Position numbers and translations under genes: made by a program. A DNA stretch of 64,000 nucleotides from Spirochaetales bacterium Spiro_02 (GTDB lineage Bacteria > Spirochaetota > Spirochaetia > Sphaerochaetales > Sphaerochaetaceae): NCBI GenBank assembly GCA_001604275.1, contig LVBD01000051.1, positions 20,716 through 84,715 on the forward strand, given 5' to 3'. The notes beneath the pieces were generated by a model, which did no database searches, was not told the DNA's origin, and was given only the letters and a program-made list of their open reading frames with translations. This document shows positions 34,873 to 44,452 of the stretch, piece after piece (position 1 is the first letter of the stretch; every line of letters starts with the position of its first letter).

Positions 34873-36333
34873 ATGCTTTGTCTGACATTGACAGGTACCA
34901 CTCTGGAAGAGGATTTCGCCCAGTACGAACGAAACCGGCAATGGATCAAGCTGGTCGAGCTCCGCATCGATTTGCTGGACGAATCCGAGCTCTCGACCGC
35001 TTCCTCCTTTCCCGATCGTGTCGATGTTCCGGTTATCCTGACATGCCGAAGAATTTCCGATGGAGGGAATTGCGGCCTGCCCGAACGGCAGCGTTTGTCT
35101 CTGGTCAGGACTGTCGCCGCTGGACATTTCGCGTATGTCGATATCGAGGACGATGTAAAGAAGACCGAGTTTGAACACGAGCTGCACGAGCGAGGTATCA
35201 AGATAATCAGATCGTATCATGACTGCCAGGGAATGCCCGCCGATATCTATTCCCGTCTTTCGCGGATGGCTACGAAAGGGGATATCCCGAAAATCGCCGT
35301 GACCCCGAAGACGTTCATGGATGTGATTTCCTTGTTCCGTATCGAACAGGAACTGGCCGACGTGCCGGAGAAGATCGTGATCGGGATGGGGGACATGGGA
35401 GTCCCTACCAGGATCCTGTACAAACGTACAGGGTCGTTCCTGACGTTCTGTTCCGACGGTCGGTCGATAAGCGGTGCCCCCGGACATCTGACGCCGAAAA
35501 TGATGAGCGAATTGTACCGGGCGGACCAGGTCGACAAGCAGACGCATATCTACGGTGTCATCGGGAACCCCGTGCTGCATACAGCTTCTCCTATGATCCA
35601 CAACCCCGGGTTCCATGCGATCCGTTTCAACGCAATCTATGTTCCCTTCCTCGTGGATTCCGTCCGTTCGTTCTTCAAGTTGGCGGAAAGTCTCCGAATT
35701 TACGGTTTTTCCGTCACGATTCCCCATAAGCAGGATGTCCTGCCATACCTGGGGAGAATCACCAGGGAAGTGAAGCAGATTGGTTCCTGCAACACCGTCG
35801 TCCGGATACAGAACATGTGGAAGGGGATCAATACCGACTATTACGGATTTCTTGCGCCGATTCAACGGGAAATCGAGCAGGGGCGGATTCATTCGGCGCT
35901 CGTCATCGGCGCCGGTGGCGCCGCCCGTGCCGTGGTGTGGGCGTTGCATAACCACAACATCAAGGTGACGATAGTCAACCGTAGCAAAGAGAAAGCGAAA
36001 GCGCTCGCGGAAGAAACGATGGGGGGATATGACTCGCTGGAGAACATCTGCGCATACCAGGGACAGGTCGACCTGGTGGTGCAGACAACTTCCGTAGGCA
36101 TGGCTCCTGATATCGACGGTGATCCGGCGCCGGACTTCCGCTTCATAGGATCCGAGATCGTCTACGATCTGGTATACAAGCCCCATGAGACGAAATTCCT
36201 CGCTAGGGCGAATGCCGCCGGTTGCCGGATACAATACGGCATTGACATGCTGGTCCAGCAGGGAAAACTACAATTCGAAGCCTTCACCGGCTATCATTAT
36301 CCTCAGTGGGCGTCCATCTACGAGATGGAATGA
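34873..36333 (+). CDS. aroDE: Bifunctional 3-dehydroquinate dehydratase / shikimate dehydrogenase
   Basis: The 486-residue fusion has a type I dehydroquinate dehydratase at residues 1-215: MLCLTLTGTTLEED, WIKLVELRIDLLD, the active-site His in RSYHDCQGMP and the Schiff-base Lys in DIPKIAVTPKT. A shikimate dehydrogenase follows at residues 230-486: YGVIGNPVLHTASPMIHN with the shikimate-binding Ser, TIPHKQDVLPYL with the catalytic Lys, and NADP loop VIGAGGAARAVVWAL. It carries out two successive steps of the shikimate pathway. The ATG at 34873 has GGAGG eight bases before it. The aroC and aroK genes lie beyond the XPB pair. Confidence 0.93.
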   Translation: MLCLTLTGTTLEEDFAQYERNRQWIKLVELRIDLLDESELSTASSFPDRVDVPVILTCRRISDGGNCGLPERQRLSLVRTVAAGHFAYVDIEDDVKKTEFEHELHERGIKIIRSYHDCQGMPADIYSRLSRMATKGDIPKIAVTPKTFMDVISLFRIEQELADVPEKIVIGMGDMGVPTRILYKRTGSFLTFCSDGRSISGAPGHLTPKMMSELYRADQVDKQTHIYGVIGNPVLHTASPMIHNPGFHAIRFNAIYVPFLVDSVRSFFKLAESLRIYGFSVTIPHKQDVLPYLGRITREVKQIGSCNTVVRIQNMWKGINTDYYGFLAPIQREIEQGRIHSALVIGAGGAARAVVWALHNHNIKVTIVNRSKEKAKALAEETMGGYDSLENICAYQGQVDLVVQTTSVGMAPDIDGDPAPDFRFIGSEIVYDLVYKPHETKFLARANAAGCRIQYGIDMLVQQGKLQFEAFTGYHYPQWASIYEME

Positions 36334-38525
36334 TGGAGATTCCGATTTTCCTCGCAGTAATGCCCGCCAAGCAATGAAAGCCTCTGCCGCTTGACAAGGA
36401 ACATCCGGCTGACCGGAATGGTTCGTTCCTCCATCGTCGGAAGAACGATGCCACGGAGCATCGCATCCTGGCTGGTCGGATACATCAGCTCCTTCGCCTG
36501 GAGGAGAATATTCTTTTCTTCGTCATTGTCATATATTCGAACCTCGAGGATCATGTCGTCTTTTCCGACTGCGCTTTTGCAGAGATTCAGTTTGCCCCGG
36601 AAGTCGAACCCCGATGCGGATAGCAATCCCGTGTATAATCTCTGCCTGACAACCTGCTGTGGAACCAGCAGTAAACTGCTTCTGAAGCGGCTGTCCATTT
36701 CTTCCGCATCAGTGCCGTCGAGGTGCAGTCGATCGATGGCTTGCGCGATTTCTTCAAGGAACCGGGGACGCGTCCAAGGCTCCAGGCGTTTCGCGGTCAA
36801 CGAAAAACCTGACGCAGGGGCGCGTGTCCCGTTCAGTGTCTGCGGAGCTTGTTCCATGATCATGAGCAACGACAAGCCAGTTTCCTCAATCTCGTCTTGT
36901 TGTCTGACGTTCGCTGATAGACGAGCAGCATTTGGTCGCGTCCTCCACATTTCTTCCTGGATGGTCTTGGGAAGCATATCGGCTCCAGCGGTCTGTAGCA
37001 ACAGTCGCCAGCGAGCTTCTTCCCTCCTGCTGAACAGATAGACGCCTTCCTGGATTCGTTGAACGATGTAGGGTTGCAATTGGGGATGTTGGTCGATGAT
37101 CCTCGTCATCCTCGTATCGCAGCAGACGACGATGCCGTCATAGATTCGGACGCTGTGGTATGCGGCGTACCATTCACCCATCATCTGCACAAGGTGCGTC
37201 GGCAATCGATTTGCGGAAGCTTTTTCAAGATACCCTGCGATTTCTTCGAAAGAAAGCCCGTAGTCGAGCGCATGGCGGAAGCTTTGCCGGGTAATTTCGT
37301 ATCTGCACAGCACATCCACTTGCCTGACTTCGCCGATCAAATAGAGTAGGTCCTCCGAAGTTCCGCAAGAGTTCCTCCGTGAACCGCTGTAGCTGACCGT
37401 GCAGTCGCTGTCGACTGTCAGCGGCGATGTCAGCTGTTCATCGTCGTTCTGAAGGAACAGACGCCGAGCGGTTTCGGTGACCTGGTAGCCCATATCGGCA
37501 CCAGAATCGGAAACGTTGTCCATGATACCAAGGACGAGAAGCGCATCGAGGAATCCATCGGCGATTTCGACGGAAAACGACAGTCCGTTCCTCCGAGCCA
37601 GAATGCGCATCAGACGGTCATAGCTTTTTCTGGAAAACGGAGGAAGGGCGTTTGCAAGCGCCAGGAAATCGACGGCAAGTCTTCCGCATGATCCGTATGT
37701 CGACGTAAGGTCGGCGTTGCCGTTGGCGTTCCTGACGATACGGGTGAACGCGGCCGACAGCAGCAAGAGGGTGACAGCCCGGTCGTTCAGATTCAGCAAA
37801 GCATCGCAAGAGCGCCTGCTGACAGTATGCCTGCCGTCCGGACTTGCGGCGACGACCTGGAGGAATTCAAGGAGCTTCCTGAGCATGACGAAGAGCTTCG
37901 GAACCCTGTCCGGCTCAATCGTCGGGAACATTCCTTCCATCGGGGCCGAAGCATACAGTCTGGCCTCCATCGCAGCCGAATCGGAGACTTGTCCTTGGAC
38001 AATCAGGTTGAGGTAGCCTCTGAGAATGTTCTCCGTAACCAATGCGGGGGAGGGGTGCCTTTCTCTGTCGGAGCTTTCCCCGCAAAACAGAGACGTCAAG
38101 CTGAAAATCTCTTTTTCGAGTCGAGTCTCGAGCAGCGGGTTGACAGCTACCGCCGAAAGGCCTTTTCTGTCTTCCGCAGGAAGAAGGAGCAGTCGTTCCT
38201 CCAGATTGACGATCCGTCTTTGTAGTTCCGCATACGGATAGTCGTCACGGAATAGATCAAGGATATCGTTCTCACATGGGGTTCGCATCAGATGGACAGC
38301 GGTCAGAATCATGGCATCGTCGTCGTCGATCAATGCGACGATCCGTTCCTGGTTCAAATCATTGAGGAAAAAGTTTGTGAGTCGAGCTGTCAACGTCGGC
38401 TTGTGGAAAGGCGTTCCGACCGGTCCGAGATAATTCCGCACAAGGAAGAAGTAGTTTTCGTCGCTATAGCGGGCGAGCATTCTCTGCCAGCGGGCGATCG
38501 CTTCCCGGTCATTGTTCACCGCCAT
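36318..38525 (-). CDS. Helicase-associated protein of the XPB/Ssl2 partner type (Helicase_C_3-like)
   Basis: The 735-residue protein has no ATPase motifs. Residues about 440-520 (RLPTHLVQMMGEWYAAYHSV, then RIYDGIVVCCDTRMTRIID, then IQEGVYLFSR) resemble the Helicase_C_3 domain found next to bacterial XPB helicases. The rest is helical, with a winged-helix-like stretch near residues 300-360. Its start overlaps the XPB gene end by ten bases, so the two proteins are made together and may form one repair complex. Its 3' end overlaps the end of the convergent aroDE gene by 16 bases. No enzyme function can be assigned. Confidence 0.72.
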   Translation of the reverse strand: MAVNNDREAIARWQRMLARYSDENYFFLVRNYLGPVGTPFHKPTLTARLTNFFLNDLNQERIVALIDDDDAMILTAVHLMRTPCENDILDLFRDDYPYAELQRRIVNLEERLLLLPAEDRKGLSAVAVNPLLETRLEKEIFSLTSLFCGESSDRERHPSPALVTENILRGYLNLIVQGQVSDSAAMEARLYASAPMEGMFPTIEPDRVPKLFVMLRKLLEFLQVVAASPDGRHTVSRRSCDALLNLNDRAVTLLLLSAAFTRIVRNANGNADLTSTYGSCGRLAVDFLALANALPPFSRKSYDRLMRILARRNGLSFSVEIADGFLDALLVLGIMDNVSDSGADMGYQVTETARRLFLQNDDEQLTSPLTVDSDCTVSYSGSRRNSCGTSEDLLYLIGEVRQVDVLCRYEITRQSFRHALDYGLSFEEIAGYLEKASANRLPTHLVQMMGEWYAAYHSVRIYDGIVVCCDTRMTRIIDQHPQLQPYIVQRIQEGVYLFSRREEARWRLLLQTAGADMLPKTIQEEMWRTRPNAARLSANVRQQDEIEETGLSLLMIMEQAPQTLNGTRAPASGFSLTAKRLEPWTRPRFLEEIAQAIDRLHLDGTDAEEMDSRFRSSLLLVPQQVVRQRLYTGLLSASGFDFRGKLNLCKSAVGKDDMILEVRIYDNDEEKNILLQAKELMYPTSQDAMLRGIVLPTMEERTIPVSRMFLVKRQRLSLLGGHYCEENRNLHHSIS

Positions 38526-40189
38526 ACCTCGATATGATAGGAGTACCCCTGCTCGGCAAGAAATTTCTGACGGTTCGCGGCGAACTCCTCTTCGGTCGAA
38601 TATCGCGTGACGAGCGAGTAGAAATTGCTCGAGCGTTCTTTCGGCCTCAGGATGCGTCCGAGGCGTTGCGCTTCCTCCTGTCGAGATCCGAATGTCCCCG
38701 AAATCTGGATCGCCACCGACGCGTCTGGGAGGTCGATCGCGAAATTCGCGACTTTCGATACTACGAGTATCCGCTGTTTCCCATTCCGGAATCGCGAGAA
38801 TAGTTCATCGCGTTTCGCATTGCTCGTCGTTCCTGTGATCAACGGGAGTTTGAATTCTTTTGCAACCTGCTGGAGCTGATCGATATACTGGCCGATCACA
38901 AGGATGAAGTCATCGGGATGGCGTCGGAACAATTCCCGGATGACATCCATCTTCAGTGGGTTCTCGCTGGCTATGCGATATTTTTCCCGCTTGTTCGCCA
39001 GCGCATAGGGAATTTCCAATTCTGCTGGCAAAGGGATGCGGATCTCATGGCAACTGGCCTCCGCAATCCAGCCCTTGCTTTCCAGCTCCCCCCAGGGAAC
39101 GTCGAACCGTTTCGGTCCGACGAGGGAGAACACCTCATCCTCCCGGCCATCCTCACGGATCAGGGTGGCGGTCAGGCCCACGCGGAAAACCGCCTGTAGT
39201 TCCGCGGTGACCTTGAACACCGGAGCCGGAAGCATGTGGACTTCGTCGTATATGATCAGACCCCAGTTTCCGTCTTTCAGGAGCCGCAGATGGGGGAAAT
39301 CCCCCTCCTTGTCCGGTCTCCAGGTCAATACCTGATATGTGCAGACGGTAATCGGCTTGATCTCTTTCTTTTCTCCGGTGTACTCACCGACTTGATCGGC
39401 GGACAGATCCGTCTTGTCGCGGATCTCGGCGATCCATTGATGGACTGCGGCTACATTGGTCGTGAGGATCAATGTCCGCGTGGAGAGCCTGCTCATGATC
39501 TCCATGCCAACGATTGTCTTGCCGGAACCGCATGGCAGGACGATCGTTCCGTAACCGGTACCTGGCCCTCCGTCCCCGATCAAAGCATCGGCTGCAAGCA
39601 ACTGGTAGTCCCTCGGCTTGAAGCTTTTTCCCGTCCCTGTCCTTTCCTTGAGCCGGCAGGGGACCGGTTCTCCATGAGTCAGCGGAATTCTGTCGTCCAC
39701 CGGGAAGCCGAGCTTGACGAGCTGGAGCTTCACTTCCCCCCGCTGATATCTGTCGAGCAGGAATGTATCGTCTCCGTTCGCCGTCAAGAGCTTCGCCAGC
39801 TGGTTTCTCGCTTGGATTTCCTTCGCATACCGCGGTATCGTGACTTTCAAAAGATAGTGGGATTCATCGGAAGGATCGATGGGAAGCGTCATGACGATGG
39901 TGCCGAATCGACCCGCGGTTTCCTTGATATAGAAACCGACCGATTCCGGGATGTCGAACCGCGACCATCGCTGAAGTCTCGTTTCGATATCCGCGACAGA
40001 CAGCCCGGCTGAAGTCGCGTTCCAGAGCGATAGGGCGGAAATGGCGAATGTATGCACGTGCTCCGGTGATTTTACAAGTTCTGAGAACGCGATGATGTCA
40101 TCCCGGCAACTTCCCGCGTCCGGGGAATGGACGTCGAGCAGCATCGTATGGTCGCTCTGAATGATCAACGGTCTGTCTCCCATGCTCAA
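38516..40189 (-). CDS. XPB/Ssl2 (ERCC3-type) DNA repair helicase
   Basis: The 557-residue superfamily 2 helicase has motif I LPCGSGKTIVG near residue 215, motif II IYDEVHMLPAPVF near residue 312, the XPB RED motif inside TATLIREDGREDEVFSLVG near residue 343, and motif VI as EAQRLGRILRPKE near residue 510. An N-terminal damage-recognition-like domain precedes it. Such helicases act in nucleotide excision repair or transcription in archaea and eukaryotes and occur in spirochaetes and actinobacteria. The TTG at 40189 has GGAG five bases upstream and is preferred over the ATG at 40183. The partner gene follows with a 10-base overlap. Confidence 0.92.
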   Translation of the reverse strand: MSMGDRPLIIQSDHTMLLDVHSPDAGSCRDDIIAFSELVKSPEHVHTFAISALSLWNATSAGLSVADIETRLQRWSRFDIPESVGFYIKETAGRFGTIVMTLPIDPSDESHYLLKVTIPRYAKEIQARNQLAKLLTANGDDTFLLDRYQRGEVKLQLVKLGFPVDDRIPLTHGEPVPCRLKERTGTGKSFKPRDYQLLAADALIGDGGPGTGYGTIVLPCGSGKTIVGMEIMSRLSTRTLILTTNVAAVHQWIAEIRDKTDLSADQVGEYTGEKKEIKPITVCTYQVLTWRPDKEGDFPHLRLLKDGNWGLIIYDEVHMLPAPVFKVTAELQAVFRVGLTATLIREDGREDEVFSLVGPKRFDVPWGELESKGWIAEASCHEIRIPLPAELEIPYALANKREKYRIASENPLKMDVIRELFRRHPDDFILVIGQYIDQLQQVAKEFKLPLITGTTSNAKRDELFSRFRNGKQRILVVSKVANFAIDLPDASVAIQISGTFGSRQEEAQRLGRILRPKERSSNFYSLVTRYSTEEEFAANRQKFLAEQGYSYHIEVWR

Positions 40190-40199
40190 TCGCGCTCCT

Positions 40200-41288
40200 T
40201 TATCGGATGTCCGATGGCCGAGGTACTCTTCCGAATGCCGTATACCACGCGTCCAAGATCGTGATCGCGGCCATGGCTTCCACTACGACGACCGCCCGCG
40301 GACATACACACGGATCATGGCGTCCATGAACCTCCACGATCCGTTCCCGTCCATCCAAGTCCATGGTCCGCTGGGGAAGGGAGATCGATGGGGTGGGCTT
40401 GACGGCGATGCGGAACACCAATGGGGCGCCGCTGGACATTCCGCCGAGGACGCCTCCGGCGTGATTGGTCAGGAACATCGGCTTTCCGTTGCCGTCGAGC
40501 GCCATTTCGTCATTGAACCGCGAGCCTGACGAGAGCGCGCAGGAAAAGCCATCGCCGAATTCGATTCCCTTTACCGCCCCGATACTGAGCATCGCCTGTG
40601 CGATTTTCGCATCGAGCTTATCGAACACGGGCTCTCCCAAGCCGGGAGGAAGCCCCGTCGCGATGCATTCGATGATCCCTCCCACGCTGTCCTGGGCTTT
40701 ACGGGCGGCTTCGATCCGTTCCTGCATCCCGATCGCAGCCTGTTCGTCGGGGCAGTTCAGCGGATTCGACGGTGCGACATCCCAGTCACGGCGACTTGCT
40801 GCGACATCTCCGATCCTGACGGTTCCCGCAACGATTCCGATTCCTTTCAGTTTCAGTATCTGCATGGCGATCGCACCCGCCGCGACTCTCGACGACGTCT
40901 CCCTTCCAGAAGATCTTCCCCCGCCGCGCCAGTCGCGGATACCGAATTTCTGCTGCCAGGTCCAATCAGCATGTCCGGGGCGGTAGAGCCCTGCGATTTC
41001 GTCGTAATCCGACGATTTCTGGTCTCCGTTGCGAATCTCCATGGCAAGCGGAGCTCCTGTCGTCAGTCCTTGGAACATGCCGCTGAGGATACTGACTTCA
41101 TCCTGTTCCTTTCTAGCGGTTCCAAGGGCATTGGCTCCGGGACGTCTTCTCTCCATCATCCGGCGCAGTTCCTGCACATCGATCGGTATTCCAGGTTCAA
41201 GTCCGTCCACGACCACCCCGAGCGCAACCCCATGGGATTCTCCGAATGTCGTGACATGCAAAGCCGACCCGAAACTATTCGCACTCAT
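40200..41288 (-). CDS. aroC: Chorismate synthase
   Basis: The 362-residue protein begins SFGSALHVTTFGESHGVALG and has GDQKSSDYDEIAGLYRPGHA (FMN and substrate region), the signature RDWRGGGRSSGRETSSRVAA near residue 118, and FLTNHAGGVLGGMSSGAPL near residue 292. It makes chorismate from EPSP using reduced FMN. It overlaps aroK by 14 bases. It ends ten bases before the XPB gene, so the run aroK-aroC-xpb-partner may be one transcript. Confidence 0.96.
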   Translation of the reverse strand: MSANSFGSALHVTTFGESHGVALGVVVDGLEPGIPIDVQELRRMMERRRPGANALGTARKEQDEVSILSGMFQGLTTGAPLAMEIRNGDQKSSDYDEIAGLYRPGHADWTWQQKFGIRDWRGGGRSSGRETSSRVAAGAIAMQILKLKGIGIVAGTVRIGDVAASRRDWDVAPSNPLNCPDEQAAIGMQERIEAARKAQDSVGGIIECIATGLPPGLGEPVFDKLDAKIAQAMLSIGAVKGIEFGDGFSCALSSGSRFNDEMALDGNGKPMFLTNHAGGVLGGMSSGAPLVFRIAVKPTPSISLPQRTMDLDGRERIVEVHGRHDPCVCPRAVVVVEAMAAITILDAWYTAFGRVPRPSDIR

Positions 41289-41892
41289 GGCAAGGCTCCT
41301 TATGGTAGGTTCGAAGGACGTTGGAAAGAGATTTCATGAGGAAACGGCATGTTTCTTCAGGTCTCTCACAATCCGGCAATTGTATCATAAAATCGCATTG
41401 GCTTCTATAGCGTGCGTCTCTTTCGGCGTAGAGTTTCGCGAAAGAACCTTCGGGATCCCGTTCGTCCAGGAACGGCGGAATTCCCCCCGCGATAATGCGA
41501 TTGAACAGCACGGAACAGTCGTTGGTAAGGTATGCGACGATCCCTCTGCCCTTGACCGCAGCCATTAGGTCTTCGTTGTCACATGCGCCACCCCCTAGCG
41601 AGACGATCGACCGGATCCCCGTGAACGGAAACTTGTCGCAGAGCGCCGTCGCGGCATCGTTCGACGAGGAGAGGAATCGCTTCATCGAAGCCGCCTCGGC
41701 GCGCTTGAATGCTACCGGCCCGACCGAGCGATAGAAACTTCTGATGTCCGCGCATCCCTCAGGGAGATCGTTCGCCATGATGGCGTCGCTATCGTAGAAC
41801 GGAACGCCGAGCTTCCGCGCACAAAGACACCCCATCGTTGATTTTCCGCTATGCTTGATTCCTGCGAAAAAAAGAATATACGACTGGGTCAT
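41275..41892 (-). CDS. aroK: Shikimate kinase
   Basis: The 205-residue kinase has the P-loop FFAGIKHSGKSTMG (residues 8-21), the acidic pair in PFYDSDAIM near residue 33, the substrate loop SIVSLGGGACDNEDL near residue 95 with GGGA, and the LID region PFLDERDPEGSFAKLYAER near residue 138 with the conserved Arg residues. It phosphorylates shikimate. It is longer and more divergent than E. coli AroK. The 14-base overlap with aroC supports the pathway role. Confidence 0.87.
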   Translation of the reverse strand: MTQSYILFFAGIKHSGKSTMGCLCARKLGVPFYDSDAIMANDLPEGCADIRSFYRSVGPVAFKRAEAASMKRFLSSSNDAATALCDKFPFTGIRSIVSLGGGACDNEDLMAAVKGRGIVAYLTNDCSVLFNRIIAGGIPPFLDERDPEGSFAKLYAERDARYRSQCDFMIQLPDCERPEETCRFLMKSLSNVLRTYHKEPCHECE

Positions 41893-42009
41893 CCGTCACC
41901 ATCCACAGCAAGTCCCGCGTCCCGTTTTCCGAAACGAGGAAGAATTGACGGAAAGTATAGCATGCGGATGGCAGGGACTGCAAATGGGTCGGCGCGAAGA
42001 AGCCGTGCG

Positions 42010-42477
42010 TCAGCGACGGTCGAAATAGTCAATCCACTGCTCTGGATATGCTTTTGGAGCGGGGACATAGGCGGAAGGCACGTTGTTCCGTCTGTATCGA
42101 CGTTCCTGCCGGCGATATGATCGGAGCGCTACTTTCTCCATGTACCGGGCTTCGTGGTAGTTCTTCCATGTATCGTCAAGATGCTTGTTGTGCGCGATGG
42201 TTTTTTTCAGTGCATAGCGGAATGTCGTGACGCAAAGCATCCAAAGCGCCGATATCGCCAGCGCGGCGACGAGAGAGGTCTGCTCGGGACGGGGTGCAGA
42301 AGGAATTGTGGAGACGATCGTCAGCAACTGAGTTCCGGTGACCCAGACGAGCGCCAGGGAGATGGCCATGGGAATCAGCCAGTAGAAGCCCTGCCGCTTG
42401 AACAGGAACCGGAGGCATGAGACGAATGCGAGAAAATTCAGTAGCAACGCCAGCAACGGCAGGACATACGATTCCAA
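42010..42477 (-). CDS. Small membrane protein of unknown function
   Basis: The product has about 155 residues. Three hydrophobic helices (about residues 4-22, 32-52, 66-86) are followed by a basic, Arg/Tyr-rich tail (YRRQERRYRRNN) that should face the cytoplasm. I do not recognise the family. The TTG at 42477 is chosen because GGAGG stands six bases upstream; an ATG five codons earlier (42492) has only AGGA ten bases away. The gene stands alone, divergent from dgt. Confidence 0.6.
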   Translation of the reverse strand: MESYVLPLLALLLNFLAFVSCLRFLFKRQGFYWLIPMAISLALVWVTGTQLLTIVSTIPSAPRPEQTSLVAALAISALWMLCVTTFRYALKKTIAHNKHLDDTWKNYHEARYMEKVALRSYRRQERRYRRNNVPSAYVPAPKAYPEQWIDYFDRR

Positions 42478-42577
42478 GATGTTCCTCCGCATCGTACATA
42501 TATCCTAAAGATATGCATACGAACGATTATATGCTACCATCAACATATCACATGCGTATCGATTGGGGAATAAGAAG

Positions 42578-43732
42578 ATGGCGAAACTGAAGAATCTGCT
42601 TGACGACGTCGAACTCCAGCGGCGGATGCATCAGCGTCCCGACGATGTACGCGGCGCATATTATCGTGACACTACGGCGATCATCCATAGTTCTCCTTTC
42701 AGAAGGTTGAAACACAAGACGCAGGTTTTTTTCTCTCCAAGCAACGACCATATCTGCACGCGCATGGAGCATGTGCTGCACGTGGCGTCGATCGCGACCG
42801 CGATCTGCCGCGGTCTGGATCTCAATACGGAGCTTGCCTGGGCGATCGGCATGGGGCATGATCTGGGGCATACTCCGTTCGGCCATGTGGGAGAGCGGAT
42901 TCTCGACGGGTTCATGAGGGAGCGGGGGATGGGCGGGTTCGAACACGAGCTGAATTCCTTGCGGGTGGTGGACTTCCTCTCCGAACACGGAAAGGGCTTG
43001 AACCTGACGTATGCCGTCAGGGACGGGATAGCCTCGCATTGCGGCGAGCATTTCGTGCAGACGTTGAAACCGGACTTTTCCGTGAAGGACCTCGCGTCGT
43101 ATGTCTCCAGAGCTTCTCTTGTTCCTGCCACTTGGGAGGCGACGGTGGTTCGTTTTTCCGATTCGATCGCATATCTGGGAAGGGATTTCGAGGATGCCAC
43201 CAGGCTCTCGATCGTGGATCCAAAGGAGCTGCCTCCGATCGTGGGCGAACGGCTTGGCAGGACGAACGGGGAAATCATCAACTCCCTGGTGAACGACATC
43301 ATCGACCATAGCGACGAACACCGGGGAATCAATTTCTCCGACGAGCTGTTCGAGGCTGTGGAGGTCATGAAGCAGTTCAACTACCGCCATATCTACAAAA
43401 GCCCGATGTTAAGCGGCTATGAACGGTATTTCACCCGATTGCTACGATTGATCATCGATTACCTGCAGGGATTGTTGGATCGGTACGGGTTCGACGAAAC
43501 ACCGTATCTGGAGGAGAAGAATATGCTCGCTGTCGGGTTCTATCATCATCTCGTGGAGATGCAGGGACCGTACCTCGACCATGACGGATCGTTGGATAGG
43601 ATCGTGTACGACTATGTGGCCGGAATGACGGACAATTTCTGTCTTGACTGCGCGAACGAAATTCTGAAGCCCGAACATCTGAACGATTCGATCGAATATT
43701 CGTTGACAGGAAAGTGGTTCGACGCAAGATAG
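42578..43732 (+). CDS. dgt: Deoxyguanosinetriphosphate triphosphohydrolase-like protein
   Basis: The 384-residue HD-domain protein has the Dgt start RRLKHKTQVFFSPSNDHICT near residue 48, the first His in RMEHVLHVASIATAI, the HD pair in GMGHDLGHTPFGHVGE near residue 95, and a later Asp in VVRFSDSIAYLGRDFED near residue 190. It releases triphosphate from dNTPs and so controls the dNTP pool. The ATG at 42578 is preceded by GGGGAA. It faces nrdR, the repressor of ribonucleotide reductase, 25 bases away. Confidence 0.92.
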   Translation: MAKLKNLLDDVELQRRMHQRPDDVRGAYYRDTTAIIHSSPFRRLKHKTQVFFSPSNDHICTRMEHVLHVASIATAICRGLDLNTELAWAIGMGHDLGHTPFGHVGERILDGFMRERGMGGFEHELNSLRVVDFLSEHGKGLNLTYAVRDGIASHCGEHFVQTLKPDFSVKDLASYVSRASLVPATWEATVVRFSDSIAYLGRDFEDATRLSIVDPKELPPIVGERLGRTNGEIINSLVNDIIDHSDEHRGINFSDELFEAVEVMKQFNYRHIYKSPMLSGYERYFTRLLRLIIDYLQGLLDRYGFDETPYLEEKNMLAVGFYHHLVEMQGPYLDHDGSLDRIVYDYVAGMTDNFCLDCANEILKPEHLNDSIEYSLTGKWFDAR

Positions 43733-43757
43733 CGGAAGCTTTCGGTGGAGGGGCCGA

Positions 43758-44222
43758 TCATTCCATGCCCTTGCTGAGGTGTTCGATTTCCTCGATGAAC
43801 TGGTCCACGTCGCCGAACGCTCTGTATACCGCCGCGAAGCGGACATACGCGACCTTGTTGACTTTGAACAGTTGCCGCAACGCTTCTTCTCCGATCACTG
43901 ACGAGGAAATCTCCCTTCGACTGCCGGCCTGGAGCACAGCTTCGTCTTCGATGTTCTGCAGGATCTGCTCGATCGTTTCCTGACTGATTTGGAGCTTTTC
44001 GGTCGCCGTGCGTATGCCTCGTTCCACTTTGCCGAGATCGAACGGCTGCCGTCTTCCGTCGCGCTTGATCACCATCAGCGGCTTTTCTTCAATCCTCTCG
44101 TAGCTGGTGAAGCGATATCCGCACTGAAGACACTCACGACGCCGACGGATGGTCGATCCGCTGGTGTTCTGGCGCGATTCCAGTACCTTGTCATCCATGA
44201 AACCACAATGGGGGCAGCGCAT
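43758..44222 (-). CDS. nrdR: Ribonucleotide reductase repressor NrdR
   Basis: The 154-residue protein begins MRCPHCGFMDDKVLESRQNT, then RRRRECLQCGYRFTSYERIE, the four-cysteine zinc ribbon of NrdR. An ATP-cone domain follows (VIKRDGRRQPFDLGKVERGI, near residues 48-67). NrdR binds dATP/ATP and represses nrd genes through NrdR boxes. AAGGAG lies six bases before the ATG at 44222. A 407-base gap with duplicated hairpin units lies upstream. No nrd reductase genes are in the window. Confidence 0.95.
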   Translation of the reverse strand: MRCPHCGFMDDKVLESRQNTSGSTIRRRRECLQCGYRFTSYERIEEKPLMVIKRDGRRQPFDLGKVERGIRTATEKLQISQETIEQILQNIEDEAVLQAGSRREISSSVIGEEALRQLFKVNKVAYVRFAAVYRAFGDVDQFIEEIEHLSKGME

Positions 44223-44386
44223 GCCGGACTCCTTGTTTGCAGAATAGTACCACCATACCATGCATCACGTAAGAATTCAAGGATTCTAGCGTCATTTTTA
44301 TAATCAAATAATGAATTACATAGAAAACTGGCACTATTGCAGGGATTCAAGGATTTCTGCCAATACCGGTGTCGGCGGTCTCTCCC

Positions 44387-44422
44387 GTCCTGCCGGCCGT
44401 GGCATCGTGGTCGGAGTCGAGT
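44387..44422 (+). repeat. 36-base hairpin repeat, copy 1
   Basis: It matches copy 2 at 34 of 36 positions. CCGGCCGTG and CGTGGTCGG can pair (with G-U) around loop GCAT. It begins GTCCTGCCGG and ends GGAGTCGAGT. The surrounding gap 44223-44629 holds this pair, the promoter of the next gene, and no ORF that I can support. Confidence 0.8.
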
Positions 44423-44452
44423 GTTATTGGCTATGTTGAACTCTAGGTATGA

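Noticed and set aside
34480..36234. 584-codon open frame on the minus strand
   Set aside because: It is the antisense of the aroDE gene, has no family motifs and no ribosome binding site. The plus strand has clear conserved motifs.
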